39,390 bases of DNA from Thermotogota bacterium (GTDB taxonomy: Bacteria; Thermotogota; Thermotogae; Petrotogales; Petrotogaceae): the NCBI GenBank assembly GCA_029780115.1, contig JAKOZG010000012.1, positions 1 to 39,390 of the forward strand, in the 5' to 3' direction. Below are positions 1 through 8,721 of the stretch, in pieces (position 1 is the stretch's first letter; each line of letters begins with the position of its first letter). Made by a program: the position numbers and the translations under genes. The notes under the pieces were generated by a model. It was not told the DNA's origin and searched no databases. It saw nothing but the letters and a program-made list of their open reading frames with translations.

Positions 1-1
1 A

Positions 2-238
2 AATATTCGTAAGCAAAGATACGCTTATCAGCCTAAAGATATTGTTACCTTTGAGAGCAAAAAATATTCAGTTCAAGGTGTACAGAACAAAGGTGAATAT
101 ATTAAGCTAATGGAAATGTCTAAGCCAGTTAAAACAGATTTAGTTAAGCCCTATATGTTTAGGAAAGGATTTAGTATGTTTTATAACTGCAATTCATCCC
201 CCACTTACAGAAGTGGGAATCTTCTTGCAGGAAAATGA
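2..238 (+). CDS. IscB-type (RRXRR/HNH) nuclease, C-terminal fragment
   Basis: The gene enters from outside the window and only its last 78 codons are visible, in frame 2, ending at TGA 236-238. The residues around '[21 protein letters not shown]' resemble, from memory, the C-terminal target-interacting domain of IscB/IsrB proteins, which carry a GD/KDxVxF...G pattern. IscB proteins are RNA-guided nickases/nucleases encoded by IS200/IS605-type elements, with their omega RNA upstream of the gene, here outside the window. The last codons run through the transposon-end hairpin (200-217) and the stop seems to lie in the target gene's DNA. The RuvC and HNH parts cannot be seen, so activity cannot be judged. 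The family call is inferred from the short C-terminus plus the IS605-like end; a TnpB-like or other RRXRR protein is possible. Confidence 0.6.
   Translation, partial: NIRKQRYAYQPKDIVTFESKKYSVQGVQNKGEYIKLMEMSKPVKTDLVKPYMFRKGFSMFYNCNSSPTYRSGNLLAGK
191..228 (+). mobile_element. IS200/IS605-type element right end (hairpin)
   Basis: A subterminal hairpin, CCCACTT (200-206) and AAGTGGG (211-217) with loop ACAG, is flanked by ATTCATCC on the left and AATCTTCTTGC on the right. This layout is typical of the right end of IS200/IS605 elements moved as single strands by TnpA, which leave no target duplication. The exact end is uncertain; 228 is my estimate, since the chemotaxis-protein homology seems to begin just after it. 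Only the right end is in the window; the left end and any tnpA lie upstream. Confidence 0.65.
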
Positions 239-2165
239 TAAAAGATACTCAAATAATGCAAAACAATATCTTCAAGACATGTACATCACAAATAACCCTT
301 TTGAAAATAGGAATGAACTAAACTCATTACTAGACATAAAAAATTTTGAACTCATCGAATCGTACTCAATAGTAAGAGAATACGGTGCCCAACATGAAAA
401 AGTACACCCCGAACTAAATATTCTTCTAAAAGAAAAAGAGTACGACGATATTCTCTTCATTACTACAAACGGTGACATAATATACACTACATCAAAAAAT
501 AACGATATAGGCTGTAACGTAATTCAAGACCTTTCAGAAACAAATCTAAATCACTTATTCAACTTGCTATCACAATCACAAGAGACAACCGTGAAGTTTG
601 TTGACTTTGCAGAATATCCCCCTACTGGAAAACCAGAAGCCTTTGCAGGTAGAGCCATTTTAAATGCAATAGGCTACCCAATGGGCTATCTCATATTTGA
701 AATATCAATAGAACAAATTGATAAAATTATGCAAGATACAACCGGCATGAATGAACTTACACAAATGTACGTAGTTGGCGAAGACCTATTAATGAGAAGT
801 AATTCAATATACTCCGATACACCAACAATACTAACCCAAAAAGTTGAAACAGCACAGGTAATAAAAGCGCTGAATGGGGAAGAAGGTTGGATAAAAAGCA
901 CAGATTACACAGGAGAATCCGTTCTAGCAGTCTATCAACCCTTTAAATATAAGGAAATCAACTGGGCAATGATAGGAGAAACTAAATATACAAACATAAA
1001 AGAACAAATCAATGCATTCTCCAAAATCACCATACTTATCTTCGGATTAATAACAATTGCAGTTATAATTAGTTCAATAGCCTTCTCGAGGGCCACTGTA
1101 AAACCCATTAAACAAATAACAAATAAAATACAAAACTTTGCAAAAGGTGATCTAACAGCAAGTTTTGAGATTGAAAGCGATGATGAAATAGGCGAAATGT
1201 CTAAGGCACTCAACGAAATGTCACTATCATTAAAAAATTCCATAGAAAATATAATGACATTCTCAAAAAAGATACAAAATCTATCAAATGAACTAAAAAG
1301 TTTTTTTACAGTACTCGAAGAAAATTCAAAAGCCTTAACCCTTGAAACACAAAAAACCAACAAAGAAACAGAAGATACCGCTGTATCACTAGAAGAAGTA
1401 TCAGCAGGAATTGAACAAGTTAGCGCAACCTCTGAAAAGGTCCTAGGCGATTTAAACATCTTACTACAAAACTCTCAAAAACTAGCAAAAGATGCACAAC
1501 AAGGAAGGAAAAAAATAGATGAAATGAGGGATACCCTAAAAAAGTCGGTAGATAAAACTAAAGAGACATCTGAAATAGTAAAATCATTATCCAAAAATAC
1601 GCAAGATGTAGGAAATATAGTAGAAACAATAAATTCTATTACCGAGCAAACAAATCTATTAGCCTTAAACGCTGCAATAGAGGCAGCAAGAGCTGGAGAA
1701 GCAGGAAGAGGATTTGCGGTAGTAGCAGACGAAATAAGAAAATTAGCAGAAGAAAGTAGAAACTCAACAGAAGAAATATCGAAAATACTAGAAACTATAA
1801 GAAATTACACTCAAAAAGCAAGCAATTCAACTGATGAAACTTATGAAATCGCAAAAGAAACATCGGATAAAACATCCTCTATCCTAGAACATTTCAACAA
1901 CATATTGGAAAACGTTCAAGAGATCAATGAAAGTATTAATGAAATAACAATCAGTTTTGACCAACAAACCAAAATAACCAACGAAATTGCTCAAGCAATG
2001 GATAAAGCATCAACTTCTGTATCAAATATACCAGAAAGAATAAACAAAATCGCTAAAGATATAGAAGAACAAGATAAACAAACAACTGAGATAAGTAAAA
2101 GCATACAAGAACTCACCATACTTGCTACTGAACTGAAAAATCAATTTGAAATATTTAAGATTTAA
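213..2165 (+). pseudogene. Methyl-accepting chemotaxis protein, 5' end lost to IS insertion
   Basis: This is a chemoreceptor. Residues about 1-255 form a Cache-like sensor domain, a membrane helix lies near 265-290 ([18 protein letters not shown]), a HAMP domain near 290-345, and a long cytoplasmic coiled-coil signalling domain near 350-650 with the conserved tip '[19 protein letters not shown]'. The first membrane helix and cytoplasmic N-terminus that such receptors need are missing. The only upstream start is a GTG at 213 inside the 3' arm of the transposon hairpin, with no ribosome binding site. The simplest reading is that the IscB-type element removed or separated the first 30-40 codons and the promoter. 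The remaining frame is intact, so the event may be recent, or the protein may still be made from the element's transcript. Coding-strand composition looks A- and C-rich compared with the next genes. Confidence 0.75.
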
Positions 2166-2597
2166 AATCATAAGCTATAAAAACACATCTGCTTATTTAA
2201 TAGCAAAATATTCTTAAACAGTATTCATAAGGCTTTTAGTGTTTAGGCAAAATGTTATATGAAACTTTTAATTTAGCTATCTTTTTTCAACTTTATTAAA
2301 GTTTTAGCAAAAATTAAATTAATTGACAAAACTATTGGAAAAGCGATCAAAATCTAGTGTCTAAATTAAGATTTCTAAATATAATATGTTATAATATATC
2401 ATGAAAACGTTAACTAAAAGGTTATAAAAACGAGAATATTATTAATTAGTAATAGCTATCTCACTCTTTTTAATTTACTTCAAAAAAAAAATATTTGTTT
2501 TCCTTAGCTAGCCTCGATGTTAAAAATATAAGTAGTGCAAATTAAATCCTACTTTTCTCCTTCAGAAGTTTAATATTTTTAAAGGGAGGCAAAAACT
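2166..2597. other. Intergenic region, 432 bp
   Basis: This A+T-rich stretch has no convincing open frame. It holds the promoter of the downstream importer (about 2366-2395) and a long leader of roughly 200 bases. A weak inverted repeat, ATAAGC...GCTTAT, just after the chemoreceptor stop may act in termination, but it has no T-run. Confidence 0.5.
2366..2395 (+). promoter_or_regulatory. Probable promoter of the FbpABC-type operon
   Basis: A perfect TATAAT at 2390-2395 is preceded by TG at 2387-2388, an extended -10. A weak -35 (TTAAGA, 2366-2371) lies 18 bp upstream. The start codon of the first gene is about 200 bases downstream, leaving a long untranslated leader in which I recognise no riboswitch. 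Confidence 0.5.
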
Positions 2598-3584
2598 ATG
2601 AGAAGATTATTATTCACACTCGTTATCTTAGGAATAGCTATTTTAGGTTTCACTGCCAATTATGTCAATGTTTACACATCATTTGATGAACTCCTTGCAA
2701 AAGAACTATTCCAGCAATTTGAAGAAGAAACAGGTATAAAAGTAAATTGGGTTAGATTGTCTACAGGAGAGGTTTTAGCAAGATTAGAAGCAGAAAAAGA
2801 TAACCCACAAGCTTCACTTTTTGCGGGTGGAGTGGGTGTATATCATGTTGAAGCAAAAATGAAAGGTTTTACAGCACCTTACAAATCTTCATACAGCCAG
2901 TTTATCGATCCGAAATTCAAGGATCCTGATGGATACTGGATTGGTTTGTATGTGGGGCCGTTAGCTTTTGCTACTAATGAAAAGAGGGCTAAAGAACTCG
3001 GAATAACTCCTCCAGAGAGTTGGGCTGATTTATTAAAACCTGAATATAAAGGATTTATTAGAATGGCTAATCCAAGTACTTCTGGAACCGCCTATAATGT
3101 AATCACAACAATGATAAACATTTATAACGGTGATGAAGAAAAAGCTTTTGAATACCTGAAAAAACTTGACGTAAATGTAAATATGTATACAAAATCTGGT
3201 GCAGCACCTGGAAAAGATTGCGCAATTGGTGAAACTCCTATAGCTATTGGTTATTTGCATGATCTTATAAAATTACAAAAAGAAGGTGCCCCAATAATAA
3301 TTACTATCCCAAAAGATGGAACAGGTTATGAAATTGCAGCTATGTCTTTGATTAAAGGTGGAAAAGAACCAGTTGAAGCCAAAAAATTATATGACTGGAT
3401 ACTTAATGAAAAAGCACAAGGTATTATAGCAAGCTGGTATGTAATACCACTATCATCTTTGGCACCTCAAGATAAAGTTGTCTATAAACCAGAAGATATA
3501 AATCTTATTGAACAGAATCTGCTATGGGAAGCACAAAACATGGAGAGGTTAATTGATAAATGGAACAAAGAAATTGGAAGATAA
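2598..3584 (+). CDS. ABC importer substrate-binding protein, Fe(III)/polyamine (FbpA/AfuA) family
   Basis: This is a periplasmic binding protein of extracellular solute-binding family 1. It has a cleavable-looking signal peptide (about residues 1-19: MRRLLFTLVILGIAILGFTA) and then the family's opening 'VNVYTSFDELLAKELFQQFE'. Length (328 aa) fits. A strong AAAGGGAGG site lies 10 bases before ATG. It is the first gene of an operon with a fused permease (25-bp overlap) and an ATPase. Iron-binding FbpA proteins usually carry a pair of adjacent tyrosines near the C-terminal third; I see only one Tyr in the matching 'AIGYLHDL' segment. The substrate could therefore be iron bound differently, a phosphonate or another small ligand. 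Confidence 0.8.
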   Translation: MRRLLFTLVILGIAILGFTANYVNVYTSFDELLAKELFQQFEEETGIKVNWVRLSTGEVLARLEAEKDNPQASLFAGGVGVYHVEAKMKGFTAPYKSSYSQFIDPKFKDPDGYWIGLYVGPLAFATNEKRAKELGITPPESWADLLKPEYKGFIRMANPSTSGTAYNVITTMINIYNGDEEKAFEYLKKLDVNVNMYTKSGAAPGKDCAIGETPIAIGYLHDLIKLQKEGAPIIITIPKDGTGYEIAAMSLIKGGKEPVEAKKLYDWILNEKAQGIIASWYVIPLSSLAPQDKVVYKPEDINLIEQNLLWEAQNMERLIDKWNKEIGR

Positions 3585-5695
3585 TAAAGTTTTTAGTGGT
3601 GGCTTTAATAGCTTTTTTAGTTCTTTTTTGGGTTAGGAAAACTATTAGGAATGAATTCTCCCGTCTATTCCGGGAGAATTCATTAAATTTAGCTTATTCT
3701 GTAAGTGCTATTGAGCCCGAACTTTTAACAGAGAGGTTTCCTGAAATACTTTATTACATTTCATACTTTGATGGAATAGAACTTCAAAACAGGCCCATTT
3801 TGGACGTTGTAAAAAGTTTGCCTGATTATGAATATGGAATAGAAAATGTATTATATGAAGAATTTTATATTTCGCAAAAGACTGTAAAAATAGATGAAAA
3901 ACAGTATTTTGTTATATTTTCTCCAATTACCAAAGACTATGAAGTGATGGGTATTATGATCCAGCTGCATGCTGCAGAGAATGTTTTAAAGTTATTCCGA
4001 ACGGTAGATATAATATTTCTAATAGTGTTTTTAATTTTTATAGCTGTTTTTAGCATCTCAACTTTTTCTATAGACCCAGTTACAGCATATGCAACAATTA
4101 TCACTTTTGCAATTGTTTTAACGTTTATTTTATATCCACTTTACGAAGCAGTGAGAATGACTTTTATGAGAACTGGTACTTTCACAACGAAAGTATGGAA
4201 AACTGTCTTAACAGAAAGAGCGTATCTGAAATCATTTAGTAACAGTATTTTGCTTGGAACTTTGACAGCAACGCTTTCAACAGTGATAGGCTTCCTTTTT
4301 GCTTTTATGGTGACTAGAACTAATTTTAAAGGAAAAAAATTTGTTTCTTTTATGGTGAACCTTCCACTTATATCTCCTCCTTTTTCACTCACACTTTCTT
4401 TAATACTTTTGTTTGGATCAAATGGTCTGATAACAAAACAAATATTGAATCTTAACTGGGATATCTACGGATTAGATGGCTTGATTATCGCACAAACAAT
4501 GGGAATGTTTCCAATTGCCTATTTAACAATGGTTGGTGTTCTTGAATCAATTGATAGCACATTAGAAGAGGCTGCTATGAATCTTGGTGCAAGTAGATGG
4601 AAAGTTTTTAGAACTGTGACGCTCCCTCTTTCAGCTCCAGGGTTACTCAGTTCATGGTTACTTGTTTTTACAAATTCAATAGCAGATTTTGCAAATCCTT
4701 TGATGCTTGGTGGAAAATTTAATGTTTTGTCAGTAACTGCGTATCTTGAGGTTAGTGGAATGAATAGGCTTGATAGAGGCGCCGCTTTGTCCCTCTTACT
4801 TTTACTTCCAACTATGACGGCGTTTTACTTACAAAGGTATATTACTAGCAAAAAATCATATGTCACAGTTAGTGGAAAACCAAGTGGAAGGATTGTGGAA
4901 ATAGTTAGTCCCTCTTTAAAGAAAACTTTAAGCATAATTGTTTACTTAATAGTTGCTTTTCTAATAGGACTTTATTCAACTATATTTATGGGATGTTTTG
5001 TCAAAAACTGGGGAATTGATTACACTTTTACGCTTTCAAACATAGTTGAAGCTCTCCAAAGAGGAAGAAAAGCTTTAGTAGATACCACTTTTCTTGCTGC
5101 GGTAGCTATGCCCATTGCGGGTATTTTTTCTATGATTATAGCATTTCTTATAGTTAGAAAGAAATTCCCTGGAAAGAAGCTGCTTCAAGGTTTGGTGCTT
5201 CTACCTTTTTCTATTCCAGGTACCTTGTTAGGTATAAGCTATGTAATTGCCTTTAACAAACCTCCTATCATGTTAGTAGGTACAGCGGCAATTATAATTA
5301 TTAATTTCATAATTAGAGAACTACCTGTTGGTGTTGAAGGAGGCGTTGCTGCTTTAAAGCAAATTGATCCTTCTATTGAAGAGGCTGCTCAAAATCTTGG
5401 AGCACCGCCTCAAACCGTCTTTTCAACTATTGTTCTTCCTCTTATAAGGCCTGCATTCATATCAAGCATGTCTTATACTTTTGTTCGAGCAATGACTGCA
5501 GTGAGTGCTGTTGTATTCCTTATTTCACCTAGATGGTATCATGTATCTATGCAGATATACAATTTTTCTGAAAATTTAAAATTTGGACTTGCAAGTGTTC
5601 TCTCTGCTTTGTTGATAATTATAGTCTTGAGCGTTTTTGGTATTCTTAGGGTAGTTGTTAAAAGAAGTGAATATCTCCAAAAAACAATAATCTGA
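3560..5695 (+). CDS. Fused two-domain ABC permease (FbpB-like) with extra N-terminal extracytoplasmic domain
   Basis: This is the membrane channel of the importer. It contains two complete permease units in one chain, as in FbpB: one cytoplasmic EAA loop near residue 335 ('EEAAMNLGASRWKVFRTVTL') and another near 607 ('EEAAQNLGAPPQTVFSTIVL'). Before the first unit lies an unusual segment. A membrane helix at about residues 8-27 is followed by some 110 residues that look extracytoplasmic (about 28-140), ending in a Cache/PAS-like strand pattern 'YFVIFSPITKDYEVMGIMIQL', and then further helices. At 711 aa the protein is well above the 500-560 aa usual for FbpB. The start ATG lies inside the end of the binding-protein gene, with GGAGAGG 11 bases upstream, so the two are probably translationally coupled. 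Confidence 0.82.
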   Translation: MEQRNWKIIKFLVVALIAFLVLFWVRKTIRNEFSRLFRENSLNLAYSVSAIEPELLTERFPEILYYISYFDGIELQNRPILDVVKSLPDYEYGIENVLYEEFYISQKTVKIDEKQYFVIFSPITKDYEVMGIMIQLHAAENVLKLFRTVDIIFLIVFLIFIAVFSISTFSIDPVTAYATIITFAIVLTFILYPLYEAVRMTFMRTGTFTTKVWKTVLTERAYLKSFSNSILLGTLTATLSTVIGFLFAFMVTRTNFKGKKFVSFMVNLPLISPPFSLTLSLILLFGSNGLITKQILNLNWDIYGLDGLIIAQTMGMFPIAYLTMVGVLESIDSTLEEAAMNLGASRWKVFRTVTLPLSAPGLLSSWLLVFTNSIADFANPLMLGGKFNVLSVTAYLEVSGMNRLDRGAALSLLLLLPTMTAFYLQRYITSKKSYVTVSGKPSGRIVEIVSPSLKKTLSIIVYLIVAFLIGLYSTIFMGCFVKNWGIDYTFTLSNIVEALQRGRKALVDTTFLAAVAMPIAGIFSMIIAFLIVRKKFPGKKLLQGLVLLPFSIPGTLLGISYVIAFNKPPIMLVGTAAIIIINFIIRELPVGVEGGVAALKQIDPSIEEAAQNLGAPPQTVFSTIVLPLIRPAFISSMSYTFVRAMTAVSAVVFLISPRWYHVSMQIYNFSENLKFGLASVLSALLIIIVLSVFGILRVVVKRSEYLQKTII

Positions 5696-5749
5696 TAGTT
5701 TCCATTTACCTTAATGGTTTGTAACTAACTTAACAAGTGAGGGATATTT

Positions 5750-6817
5750 GTGAAACAAGTTTCCTTGAAGATAGTGAACATTACAAAGATATTTAAAGAC
5801 TTTAAAAATAATGAAATACGTGCGGTAGATAATATATCGTTTGAAATAATCCCTGGAGAGTTTGTTACTCTACTCGGACCCTCAGGGTGTGGCAAAACAA
5901 CTACTCTTAGAATGATCGCGGGATTTGAAAAGCCAACTGAGGGAAAAATATTTATCAATGACATTAATGTGGTTGAAATTCCACCTTGGAAAAGAGATAT
6001 CGCTATGGTATTTCAAAGTTATGGACTGTTTCCACACATGAGCGTGGGAGAAAATATCGCTTATGGATTAAAGATGAGAAAAATTCAGAAAGAAGAGAGT
6101 CAGAAGAAAGTTAAAGAAATCCTAAGAATTGTAGGACTTGAAGGTTTTGAGGATAGACCTCCATCAAGTTTGTCAGGAGGGCAACAACAAAGAATCGCCC
6201 TTGCTAGAGCTCTTGTTATAGAGCCTTCTGTCTTGCTTTTTGATGAGCCGCTTTCTAACCTGGATGCGCTTTTGAGAGAACAGATGAGAATAGAGATAAA
6301 GAGAATACAAAAGGAAGTAGGTATTACTGCTATATATGTTACACACGATAGAACGGAAGCTTTAACCCTTTCTGATAAGATAGTTCTTATGAAAGATGGT
6401 AAGATAGAGCAGATCGGTAATCCTGAAGATGTTTACGAAAAACCTGTTAACAAGTTTGTAGGCGAATTCATGGGAAAAATCTTCTTTTTCCCAATTCAGG
6501 TTTTAGATATCTTAGAAAAAGAAACTTTAGTGAGACTCAAAGATAGAGTGTATAAAATTCCATCTCTTCCAACGGATAAAGCTGATAACTACGTACTAGG
6601 ATGCCGAACAGAGGCTCTAAAGATATCTTCGGATGGCCCAATCGAGGGGAAAATAAAAACAATAGTTTATTTGGGTGAGTCCTCAGAATACTACATTGAT
6701 ACCGAATATGGAGAAATCATGATAAGGGTATTGTCACCTTTTGATAAAAATCTTTCTGAAGGGAAAAGTGTAAAAATTGATCTAGTTCCTGAGATCGCAA
6801 AGATAATACCAGATTAG
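5750..6817 (+). CDS. ABC importer ATPase, FbpC/PotA family
   Basis: This ATPase powers the importer encoded just upstream. All catalytic motifs are intact: Walker A 'GPSGCGKTT', Q-loop 'MVFQSYGLFP', signature 'LSGGQQQRIALARAL', Walker B 'VLLFDEPLSNLD' and switch histidine 'VTHDRTEA'. A C-terminal TOBE-like regulatory region (about residues 240-355) is typical of the FbpC/PotA/UgpC group. The GTG start at 5750 is preceded by GTGAGGG. It lies 54 bp after the permease stop and closes the operon. Confidence 0.88.
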   Translation: MKQVSLKIVNITKIFKDFKNNEIRAVDNISFEIIPGEFVTLLGPSGCGKTTTLRMIAGFEKPTEGKIFINDINVVEIPPWKRDIAMVFQSYGLFPHMSVGENIAYGLKMRKIQKEESQKKVKEILRIVGLEGFEDRPPSSLSGGQQQRIALARALVIEPSVLLFDEPLSNLDALLREQMRIEIKRIQKEVGITAIYVTHDRTEALTLSDKIVLMKDGKIEQIGNPEDVYEKPVNKFVGEFMGKIFFFPIQVLDILEKETLVRLKDRVYKIPSLPTDKADNYVLGCRTEALKISSDGPIEGKIKTIVYLGESSEYYIDTEYGEIMIRVLSPFDKNLSEGKSVKIDLVPEIAKIIPD

Positions 6818-6904
6818 CAATTAGGAAATCGTTTATAATTTCTGTTAGCTAAGTTTTAGTTAAAAATTAGGTATGTGAATTCATTTAACTTAATTATCTT
6901 AAGA

Positions 6905-6945
6905 AAAGGTATTATAAAGGTTTATGCATAGTGCCTTTATTTATT
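6905..6945. terminator. Possible weak terminator between convergent operons
   Basis: AAAGGTA (6905-6911) can pair with TGCCTTT (6932-6938) with one G-U pair, followed by ATTTATTTG on the plus strand. It lies between the end of the iron-type operon and the end of btuD-like. The stem is short, so the call is tentative. Confidence 0.3.
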
Positions 6946-7711
6946 TGTATAATATTTGGGGAATTTTGTTTAGTGGGTGTTCTATGATATATACTTCTAT
7001 ATCAAAAATTTCTTTCATTATCGACTCTTTAAAAACTTCTTTTGGTGATCCTTGATATTTGATTTCTCCGTCTTTCATAACTACAATTTTATCTGAAAAT
7101 AGCGCAGCGCTATTTATGTCATGAAATATTGCTAAAACTGTTTTCCTTTCTTTTTCAGCCATTGTTTTTACAAGTTTTAATAAATTTTGTGTATAACCAG
7201 GGTCTAGATGTGAAGAGAATTCATCAAGTAATAATATTGGTGTTTTTTGAGCAAATGCTCGTGCTATCATTACTTTTTGTTTTTCTCCTCCAGAAAGCAG
7301 AGAAAACGGTTTATTTTTGTATTTAACAAGTCCTACTAATTCAAGTACTTCGTTAATTATTTTTTTGTCTTCTTGCGTCTCGAAAAAACTGAATCTTCTG
7401 GAATACGGAAGTCTTGCTGTTGAAATAACACTTTCAACATCATATTCAAAGGTTGTGTTAAATTCTTGTGGAACAATAGCAATTTTCCTTGATATTTCTT
7501 TGTATGAATAGTTGCTAAGTTCTTTGTCTTCTATCATTATCCTGCCTGTGTAATTTTTTAATATTTTGCTAATTATTTTTATTAATGTGCTTTTTCCTGC
7601 ACCGTTCGGGCCTATTATCGAGACAATGTCTCCTTTTTTTACGTCTAACTCATCTACATTTAAACTAAAACCATTATTGTAAGTAAATTTTAATTTGTCG
7701 ATGTTTATCAT
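6941..7711 (-). CDS. btuD: Vitamin B12 ABC importer ATPase (BtuD/FepC family)
   Basis: This is the ATPase subunit of a cobalamin/siderophore-type importer. It has Walker A 'GPNGAGKST', signature 'LSGGEKQKVMIARAF', Walker B 'PILLLDEFSSHLD' and the switch histidine 'IFHDINSA'. Length (256 aa) is normal for the FecE/BtuD family. Its ATG overlaps the permease stop by 4 bases (ATGA), so translation is coupled. It is the third gene of a minus-strand operon headed by a cobalamin riboswitch, which argues for B12 rather than iron-siderophore as substrate. The gene symbol rests on that context. Confidence 0.85.
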   Translation of the reverse strand: MINIDKLKFTYNNGFSLNVDELDVKKGDIVSIIGPNGAGKSTLIKIISKILKNYTGRIMIEDKELSNYSYKEISRKIAIVPQEFNTTFEYDVESVISTARLPYSRRFSFFETQEDKKIINEVLELVGLVKYKNKPFSLLSGGEKQKVMIARAFAQKTPILLLDEFSSHLDPGYTQNLLKLVKTMAEKERKTVLAIFHDINSAALFSDKIVVMKDGEIKYQGSPKEVFKESIMKEIFDIEVYIIEHPLNKIPQILYK

Positions 7712-8721
7712 AATCTTTCTTTTCTCCTCATAACATATATGAATATTGGTGCACCTACAATAGAAGTTACTACACCTATAGGTAACTCTGTTGGAGCAAA
7801 TAATGTTCTAGCTAAGAAATCTGCAAACATTAGAAATATTCCTCCAAAAAATACGGAGTATAGGTTTGAAATAAAAGAGTACGGTCCTTTAATCATTCTG
7901 ACTATGTGTGGGATTATAAGACCAACAAATCCAATAATTCCTACTTGAGAAACGGTAAATGATACTGATAAAACTGTTGTTAATATTAATAGCATCTTTA
8001 TACTCTCTGGATTTATTCCTGAATAAACTGCCATCTCTTCGCCCATAGCTAAAACATTTAATTCTTTTGAGAATATTAATACAATAAAAAACTGCACCAG
8101 GAGTATTATTAATAATTTTAAGTTCGAACTCCACGCCAGGTTTCCTGTACTTCCCATGAGCCACAGATTAACGTGAATGAGATTTTTCCAATACATGACT
8201 GTAAAAAGTGTCGTAAAGGAGTTGAATAGGAAACTAACTATTACCCCACTTAATATTAAAGATAGTATAGGAAGTTTTTTTCCTTGACGCGCTATTATTA
8301 AGACTATAAAAGTAGAAAGTACCGCAAATAAAAAGGAAAATCCCTCTAAACCAAGAAACAATGTGAACCCATATATACTGTTTAATGCCGTGTATAATAC
8401 AGCACCAAAGCTAGCTCCTGAAGAAATTCCAAGCATATATGGATCTGCCAAAGGATTTTGAACCAAAAGCTGTAGTACATTACCAGAAACTGCTAATATT
8501 GCTCCTACTAGAAATGTTCCAATTACTCTAGGTAGTCTTATATTTACAATTAAATTTTTGTAGATTTCGTTTTCTTGCCTCCCTATTAGAGATAAGAAAA
8601 CATCTTTAGCTTCTACTTTTACACTTCCAAAAGAAGCAAAAACAATTATTAATACTAGACTGATAAACACTAAAAATAAAACAAGGGGAAGTTGTCCCCC
8701 TTGTTTTTGTGTTGATTTCAT
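7708..8721 (-). CDS. btuC: Vitamin B12 ABC importer permease (BtuC/FecCD family)
   Basis: This is a FecCD-family membrane permease of about ten helices. Family signatures include 'RLPRVIGTFLVGAILAVSGNVLQ' in pieces near residues 64-86, 'NPLADPYMLGISSGASFGAVL' near 91-111, and the coupling region 'GFVGLIIPHIVRM' near residue 265. Length (337 aa) is usual. It overlaps the binding-protein gene by 4 bases upstream and the ATPase gene by 4 bases downstream, a fully coupled three-gene transcript. The N-terminus is short and hydrophilic before the first helix. Cobalamin specificity is inferred from the riboswitch upstream of the operon. Confidence 0.86.
   Translation of the reverse strand: MKSTQKQGGQLPLVLFLVFISLVLIIVFASFGSVKVEAKDVFLSLIGRQENEIYKNLIVNIRLPRVIGTFLVGAILAVSGNVLQLLVQNPLADPYMLGISSGASFGAVLYTALNSIYGFTLFLGLEGFSFLFAVLSTFIVLIIARQGKKLPILSLILSGVIVSFLFNSFTTLFTVMYWKNLIHVNLWLMGSTGNLAWSSNLKLLIILLVQFFIVLIFSKELNVLAMGEEMAVYSGINPESIKMLLILTTVLSVSFTVSQVGIIGFVGLIIPHIVRMIKGPYSFISNLYSVFFGGIFLMFADFLARTLFAPTELPIGVVTSIVGAPIFIYVMRRKERL

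Noticed and set aside
935-1459. 174-codon minus-strand frame opposite the chemoreceptor
   Set aside because: Shadow of the chemoreceptor coiled coil; low-complexity Ser-rich product without a ribosome site.
2598-6817. Firm naming of the importer as an iron transporter (fbpABC)
   Set aside because: The binding protein lacks an evident adjacent tyrosine pair and no Fur-like site was recognised; kept at family level.
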